This document shows positions 57,923-64,000 of a stretch of DNA of 64,000 nucleotides, piece after piece. Positions within the stretch are counted from its first letter, which is position 1, and each line of letters starts with the position of its first letter. The position numbers were made by a program, and so were the translations under genes. Where the stretch lies: the NCBI RefSeq assembly GCF_024166365.1, contig NC_064824.1, positions 40,896,608-40,960,607 on the forward strand, in the 5' to 3' direction. The DNA comes from Elephas maximus indicus (Eukaryota; Chordata; Mammalia; Proboscidea; Elephantidae). Below the pieces are notes generated by a model that saw only the letters and a list, made by a program, of their open reading frames with translations, was not told the origin of the DNA and did no database searches.

Positions 57923-59339
57923 TATAAATTATGTGAAATGTCCTATCTACTCAGGAACTTTAAGAAATTTGGATAGAAAAAAAAAATAATTCAATTCAAA
58001 TGGATTGTTTTAATGGAAACAAATTTGGGTACATTTTTGGGTTTCCATTAATTTCACAAATTAGCCCCATCTCTCCCTTTAGGCTGATCAATATCAGTCT
58101 GTAATTTATTGTTGATGCTGCCTGTTCTAAGGGAGCACTCACTGCAAACACTCGTTGGCCAGACTCATTGGATGACTGTTTAAGGATTGTGGATGGCACC
58201 TATAGCTTGTTGATCAATATGAAATAGTTTTCTCATGAGTCTTGGAAATTTCAACTTCCAGGTAACATTCTCAACTATGACTGAAGACCTTGATTTTATA
58301 TATCAGGAACTATTATATTATCTTCCTCTTTTCTCTTTAGCGTAATGAAAATTTTTGGACCTAAATATCATGAAATAGGTATTAATGCCAACCTACAAGA
58401 AACGGACTTTTTATACCAAAAACCTTAAAAATTTAACAAAGGTATAAATGCAATTTACTTAAAAAAATGCAAATTAGGAATTGTAAGAAAGGCAAGTTGA
58501 AACAAATTATAGGAATAATTTCAGTTTAGGAAACCATGAAATGGCAAGTTTCTTTTTTCCCCTGTTATTCAATTTCCCCTTTTTTAGTGACATTCAACTT
58601 TTCTGTAACTCGTGCCGCTTAAGGTGAGGCATACCTGTACAGAGGTCCTTTGACTCTGTTCTGTGCATACATTCTGAAGTTTCTAAATGTTACAGTGTGA
58701 TTCTGTGTTTGATAATCTAGTGCAATAGGCATTGTTGTGGTAAGAATCTTGCCCTTGATGGAAAGTAATGAGACCACATTTGTTCCTTTTTCACTTTTCA
58801 TTTGGAGGATGTAAACGCAGGTGGTGTTTTGTAATCTTGGAGGCTTTTCTCTCTGCCTCTGTGTGTTGAAGAAGTCATATCAGATTTGAGTGTCAACTGT
58901 TCAATTTTCTTCAAAGATTTTGACATCCAGGCATATGGCAGACTGTCAGATCCTGTCTTCCCAGGGCTTATTTATTAATGGAAGATGGGCTCAACTGATA
59001 TGAAAATTATAAATAAACAAATCCATATATGACTTAAATACTGAACTTTATTATTATTTAATCTTGAGATTGTGCATGGTGGTAACTCTTAGGCTTGGAA
59101 CAGAGAGAAGATCTTTTCCATTTTTTGATGGCATACTCTGTCCTTGCTTACTAGTGTTTTTAAGATATATTTTTTCATAATGTTTTATTTTTTCCTTTCT
59201 ACTGACTCCCTAACATCTTCTGTACCAGATGCCATGTGGTTACTTCCTAGACTGTGGGCTTCTCACTTTTACTCAGTTGACCTGTTCTGTCATATCATTA
59301 CAATTAAGAGAAAAACATGTAGGAGATTCCTGGGTCCTG
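57923..59339. other. Unassigned AT-rich DNA
   Basis: 1.4 kb without recognised repeats. Short frames on the minus strand carry no motif. Confidence 0.4.
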
Positions 59340-59720
59340 TGGAAGAAAGATCGGCTAGGTTGTGCTCTGGTTACAAATATCTTCACAGTTCCAATGGCTT
59401 AAAGAACAAAGTTTTATTTTCACTCATGTTGCTTGACTATCACAGATCAGCAGAGGAGCTTTTCACATTGTAATTATGTAGGGAACCACTCTGAGGGAGC
59501 AACTGATGTCCTGAATATTTCTAAGCCTCACACAAGAGAAAAAAGAGTATTCTGAGAAAAAAAGTCATGAATTAGAAATCAAATCTCCATCCTAGAAGTT
59601 ACAAACTCACTTAAATTCAGAGCATGTTAGACAGAACGAGTCACATGTCCCTATATAACCAAAGGGGAGCCGGGAGGTGCAATCCCACAGTGTGCCTGGA
59701 AAGAGGTGGACTAGAACTGC
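59340..59720. repeat. Ancient interspersed repeat, degraded
   Basis: tggttacaaatatcttcaca, ttttattttcactcatgttg and aaggggagccgggaggtgca recall the old repeat families seen at 1.1 and 40.1 kb. Similarity is low. Confidence 0.35.
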
Positions 59721-59944
59721 AGTAAGCAGTATGGCAGGCAGCTTCCATGCTGCTTTTGCTCTTAGTTAGAGATTATGAATCACAGATGAGAGAAGCTTGG
59801 GCTTATTCAGCTCTTGCAGAGATGACTAGCATCTGAATGCTTACTATGTGGCAGTTCAGTTATACCATGTTTTAGAGAATCCATTTGGAACTCTAAGTAC
59901 TCGGCACTATTCTGGGTCAGTTCCAAAATTAGAGGCACTATGGC

Positions 59945-60110
59945 CAAATGATGATAAATACAGACCTTGGATCTAGAGAGTTCTGGGTCTCAATCTCCAA
60001 ATTTTCCTTTTTCTGTCCATGTCTTCTTTAGAGAGTAATTCAATTTGCCAAATATTAATTTCTTCCTCTGTAAAATGGGAATAATTAAAACAATAAAGAA
60101 CGTGTTTATT
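59945..60110 (+). mobile_element. MIR-like SINE (ancient)
   Basis: ttctgggtctcaatctccaa, then aatttcttcctctgtaaaat and gggaataattaaaac match MIR. Confidence 0.6.
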
Positions 60111-60119
60111 ATTCACCCC

Positions 60120-60240
60120 TTTCCCCACCAGACTAAAATGTAAACTCTCAGAGGGCAGAGATTTTTGTCTGCTTTTGTCACGGATTAATTTCTAAGTTCT
60201 TAGAACATTACCAGTACTTAATAAGCATTTGTTGCTTGAA
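60120..60240. repeat. L2-like fragment
   Basis: ctaaaatgtaaactctcaga then gggcagagatttttgtctgc and cttaataagcatttgttgc have the L2 3'-end pattern. Confidence 0.5.
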
Positions 60241-60687
60241 AAAATATGTAGGATTTTTATGAGCACCAAATGAGTTCATGTATCTGAAGTACATTATACA
60301 GTTCCAGGTGGATATTTAGGGCTTGATAAGTGGTAGCTATTTTTAAAGTTTGGGAAGAAATTAAGAGATGAGTTGAGGTTTGCAAATAATGGGGGGAAAT
60401 CTTTCCCAGGTCTGTTCACAGCAGCATGTATTACAGGGAAGATCCAAGAATGGAGTAAACTTTGTGGTGAGATTGGAAGTCCAATTTGTTTTGCAATGAA
60501 AAAAATTCAGTTCAGTTTTAAAGGACATCCAAAATTCTGGCACATTCTCGTACCTGTCTGACATAGTTTTGTGGCTTTTCTTGAGGTCAAGGCAAATTGG
60601 AACAAAATTGCATCTGTGGGGGTTTCTCCAAAGGCTGTGGGGTTGAAATCTGTAGTCTTAGGCTTGGTAATTCTTCCTTCAGCCTGA

Positions 60688-60786
60688 CATCCATCCATCC
60701 ATCCAACCATCCATCCATCCATCCATCCATCCATCCATCCATCCATCCATCCATCCATCCATCCATCCATCCATCCATCCATCCAT
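60688..60786. repeat. (ATCC)n microsatellite
   Basis: About 24 tetranucleotide units with one interrupting unit (aacc at 60703-60708). Open frames here on both strands are only readings of the repeat. Confidence 0.97.
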
Positions 60787-60827
60787 TTAATTCAATAAAT
60801 ATTTATTAAGTATCTATTAGACACCAG

Positions 60828-61030
60828 GGAGGTACAAATAGTTTGTACTTTGCTACTAACCTCAAGGTTTGTGGTTAAAACTCACCCAGCAGTGCTATGG
60901 AAGAAAGGCCTGGAGATCTGCTTCCATAAAGATAATAGCCAAGAAAATCCTGTGGAACAGTTCTATTCGGTAACATGTGGGGTTGCTATGAGTCGGAACT
61001 CAACAACAATGAGTTTGCTTTTTTTTTTCT
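60828..61030 (+). mobile_element. AfroSINE, long-body variant
   Basis: ggtacaaatagtttgtactt, then gtggttaaaactcacccagc, the body ggcctggagatctgcttcca and a tail with cggaactcaacaacaatgag ending in a T run. Confidence 0.84.
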
Positions 61031-62800
61031 TTAAGATACCAGGGAGTGAAATTTTCCTCCAGATTTTCCCCTGATTATTATTTTACTTTTAATTAGTTAG
61101 CAGAGATCTTAACTTTGGTATTGCAATTACTGATCATTAAGACCACTTGGTTCAGATTACAGTACGGTCCTATTGGTAACCAGTGTCACATTATATGATA
61201 GTGCATTCTTCCCCGGAGAATGATGATCATTTTGGTACAGCCTTGTTGGTACACAAAACTGAACCAGAGTGCTAGCAAACACTCCAGTGAAGATGGAATG
61301 ATTGTCTAGTTGACATCACTTTAGACAAGAAGTCCTGCCCTACTTAGCCCTGTCACTAAACTTATGGGGCTAAGTTTGGTTAAACACCATTTCTAACGTT
61401 TAGAACTTAGAATTTTAGGAATGTAGTTTTCCTTTTATTCTGAATATTTGTAGATGGTTTGGCACAAATACAAAAAAAAAATTGCTGTATTTATTTATGA
61501 TACTTCTCTGTTGGGAAACAATAATCTTCTGCTTCTTAATCTAAATTGAACTGCAGCGTACCAATAAAACAAGTCACAACACACAAAGTAAATTTTCTCT
61601 GTATAAATAAATAACTCTTTAAGATTTATTGGCTTTTCTCTAGTTCCCCCTTTCTCTGAGTGGTGTAGTCCAAATAAAATGATGGGTTTATTCTCATCTG
61701 ATAAAATATTCATAAAAGAAACCACTACCTTCGCATTTGGATTAAGAAACTATGAAGAAAACATAATTATGAATGTTGGCCCTTATCTAGATACTATCCA
61801 AAGCCCATTAGCTGAAACCAATTGTCTGCAGGCAATCACTTTTCACTTTACCTTTGTTTTTGCTCCTTGTTAAAACTTTTATTCACTTTAAGCTACTACA
61901 TAATGATCTGAAAACAAACAAAAGCAAATGATCAGCCTGTGCTTTGATCACACACAGGCTTTAAGAGCTGAGCCAGGACATGGCTAAAAAACCATTTTGG
62001 TTAATCTGGGTGGCTTTGAAAGTAATGAGGACAATCAAGAAAGAGAGTTCCCTCAGTCTTAGATTAACAGGTTTTGTGCTGTATAAGTGAGATTTAGAAA
62101 TGAGATTTTGGTCTTTAATGGTTGTTTGGTGATCTTTGCCACGTGGAGATTAAATATACCTATATCAATCCTCAGGACAACCTTGTTGCCCTGTCCCTTG
62201 GTTATTCATGTGTCGTAGGACAGTAGGTTTATCTTGACTTTGGTGTTGATCTACATGGAAGATTCCAGCAAAACTAAGGGAATTCTGGTCCTCAGCTGGG
62301 AATCTGAATTTACCATGAGGTGGCTTCTGTTGTGAACATTCTACAAACCCCAAAGTCCATAATGATGGACATTAAGTGTTTTTAAGACAGGTAGATTTCT
62401 GATGCTCTCTTTTTACCCTCCAGAAAAGTTTTAAAATGGATTATCACATAAGCAATTGCTTGATTGTTCTCTAGGGTATGTCAGTTCCGGGTAAACAGAA
62501 AAATCTTTGTACCTTGGCTCATTTTATAATAAATTCCTTAGTTCAATAGTGAATCTATGCTAGCTTTCAAGGGAAAATTTGCTAGAGAAATCACTGGACA
62601 TTAGCTGAGTTGGGAGTTCCCAAATGCCAGTTTAAGGAATATATTTGTTTGGTGTTAAATTTTCACTGGATGGTCTTACACATGTGTTTTGGTGTAAGGT
62701 TGACACATTATTTTTCTTGGGAAGCTCAATATTTTATTTTGAGATCATGTCCTTATATTTCCATGAAAAAAGTGCTTTCTTTTACAAAATGATGGTGAGA
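61031..62800. other. Unassigned DNA
   Basis: 1.8 kb without a recognised repeat. Open frames of 60-76 codons show no motif. Confidence 0.4.
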
Positions 62801-62828
62801 AAACCCAGTAAACCCAGTGCCGTCAAGA
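62800..62828 (-). mobile_element. AfroSINE tail remnant
   Basis: Only aaacccagtgccgtcaag remains. It may be an extremely 5'-truncated SINE or chance similarity. Confidence 0.35.
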
Positions 62829-62959
62829 ATAAGAGGTAGCAAAATAAAATTTCTGTCTATGTAGGTCCCTGAATTTGTATTTGAAGTAGGCCCATTCACA
62901 AAATTGGAAAGTCTGCAAACCAGTGATCTGAAAAACTGTAGATCAAGAATGGGCCCTCC

Positions 62960-63435
62960 TTGATAACAGAAAATACAGAGAAAATTGTTGAAGATTTGTT
63001 GGCAGAAAACTTCCCTGATATTATGAAAGATGAGAAGATATCTATCCAAGATGCTCATCGAACTCCACATAAGGTAGATCTTAAAAGAAGGTCACCAAGA
63101 CATATTATAATCAAGCCTGCCAAAACCAAAGATAAAGAGAGAATTATAAGAGCAGCAAGGGATAAACGAAAAGTCACCTACAAAGGAGAGCCGATAAGAA
63201 TAAGCTTGGACTACTCAGCAGAAACCACGCAGGCAAGAAGCAAAGGGATGACATATTTAAAAAATTGAATGAAAAAAATTGTCTGCCAAAAGTCATATAA
63301 ACATCAAAACTGTCTCTTAAATATAAAGCTGAAATTAAGACATTTCCAGATAAACACAAGTTGAGAGAATTCATAAAAACCAAACCAAAACTACAAGAAA
63401 TGCTAAAGGGAGTTCTTTTGTTAGAAAATCAATAA
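62960..63435 (+). pseudogene. L1 ORF1 C-terminal half, frame broken
   Basis: ORF1p is the RNA-binding chaperone of the L1 particle. The visible part begins ENTEKIVEDLLAENFPDI and carries the RRM-like region and then SAETTQARSKG, an area conserved in mammalian ORF1p. Near 63240 the frame shifts by two and reading continues to a recognisable C-terminal domain (FPDKHKLREFIKTKPKLQEM, about 63337-63396) that ends with TAA at 63433. An extra in-frame TAA at 63298-63300 also breaks it. It therefore cannot make a full protein. Confidence 0.9.
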
Positions 63436-63903
63436 TATCGGGTATCAACCCAAGACTAGAACACTGGACAGAGCAACCAGAAGTCAACCCAGACAGGGAA
63501 ATCCAAAAAAACAAATCAAGATTATACAAAAAAAAAAAAAAAAAAAAAAGCCCAAAACAGGGTAACAGCGATGTTATTATATAAAAGAAAACAACATTAA
63601 AATAATAAAGAGGGACTAAGAAATATAATCATTCACCTTCCATATGGAGAGGAACTTACGGCGATACAAAGAAATAAAAGTTAGTTTTAAATTTAGAAAA
63701 ATAGGGGTAAATAATAAGGTAACCACAAAGGAGACAAAACTATCCTACTCATCAAATAAAATACAGGGGAAAAATACAGACTCAGCAGAAACAAAATCAA
63801 CAACAACAAATATGAGGAAAGGACAATATATAAAGAAAATCTACTCAGCACATAAAATCAACTGGGAAAAAGAAGCTGTCAACACACAGAAAAAGACATC
63901 AAA
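63436..63903 (+). other. Long L1 inter-ORF region
   Basis: A-rich region between the ORF1 stop and ORF2 start, with an A run of about 22 at 63528-63549. A third frame (63644-63907, 87 codons, lysine-rich) stays open until the ORF2 start and overlaps it as ATGA. There is no recognisable domain. Confidence 0.7.
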
Positions 63904-64000
63904 ATGATAGCACTAAATTCATACTTATCCATAATTACCCTGAATGTAAATGGACTAAATGCACCAATAAAGAGACAGAGAGTGGTAGAATGGATTAAAA
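63904..64000 (+). CDS. L1 ORF2 N-terminus (endonuclease), partial
   Basis: ORF2p carries an AP-like endonuclease and a reverse transcriptase. ATG at 63904 opens a frame to the window end (32 codons). It contains ITLNVNGLNAPIKRQRV, the first endonuclease motif with the asparagine that in this family lies in the active site. No break is seen in this short part; the rest lies beyond the window and is likely to be as decayed as ORF1. Confidence 0.85.
   Translation, partial: MIALNSYLSIITLNVNGLNAPIKRQRVVEWIK

Larger units (their letters stand above)
62950..64000 (+). mobile_element. L1, 5'-truncated, running off the window
   Basis: It starts within ORF1 and continues through the ORF1 stop (63435), a 468-base inter-ORF region and the start of ORF2. 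No 5' untranslated region or ORF1 coiled-coil part is seen before 62950. The 3' end lies outside the window, so neither truncation mode nor target duplication can be checked. Confidence 0.92.

Noticed and set aside
60507..60782. Repeated MDGW frames on the minus strand
   Set aside because: Translation of the (ATCC)n microsatellite only.
1..64000. Bacterial-type operons, CRISPR arrays, riboswitches, insertion sequences or replication origins
   Set aside because: The DNA is vertebrate by its repeats, and no such structure was seen on either strand.

Overview
The window is mammalian nuclear DNA with no intact protein-coding or RNA gene. The repeats point to an afrotherian, most likely an elephant. 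About forty copies of a tRNA-headed SINE of the AfroSINE type (heads resembling 'ccctggtggcacagtggtt', tails resembling 'gactcatagcgaccctata' on the opposite strand) are interspersed with RTE/BovB-like LINEs ending in a GTT/AAC-type tail, plus 5'-truncated L1 copies. Hyrax or manatee are possible alternatives. The background is AT-rich with sparse CpG and old MIR/L2-type repeats, as in an intergenic desert or a large intron.

Layout: 1-5.2 kb holds SINEs, one L1 3' end inserted in a SINE, and an ancient repeat. 5.5-8.75 kb is one nearly full-length but decayed RTE LINE on the minus strand. 9.8-13.9 kb has no AfroSINE and contains CpG-richer unique sequence at 10.44-11.06 kb and 12.46-12.66 kb that may be conserved regulatory DNA. 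15.74-16.94 kb is a processed pseudogene of SAT1 (spermidine/spermine N1-acetyltransferase 1), flanked by target-site duplications and split by a SINE. 17.4-21.7 kb is mostly unique. 22-32.7 kb mixes RTE, L1 and SINE copies with an unusual fold-back element at 27.97-28.35 kb. 36.65-37.28 kb is a stack of three SINEs that used the same target site. 37.5-39.5 kb holds two more RTE pieces. 40-53 kb is mostly unique or ancient repeat, with scattered SINEs. 53-62.8 kb is similar, with an (ATCC)n microsatellite at 60.7 kb. From about 62.95 kb to the window end a plus-strand L1 shows the ORF1 C-terminus, a long inter-ORF region and the start of ORF2.

The main thread is the mobile-element economy. 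The RTE LINE would supply reverse transcriptase and endonuclease. The SINEs carry the RTE 3' tail, and at least two have a tRNA-Gly-like head with a central body that resembles the RTE 5' end. This suggests SINEs built from an internally deleted RTE plus a tRNA, in parallel with the ruminant BovB-derived SINEs. By hand count most SINEs and RTEs lie on the minus strand (about 28 versus 11 for SINEs), which would fit a long intron of a plus-strand gene, but no exon was recognised. No similarity search was available: family names rest on recognised sequence motifs, and edges of old elements are approximate.
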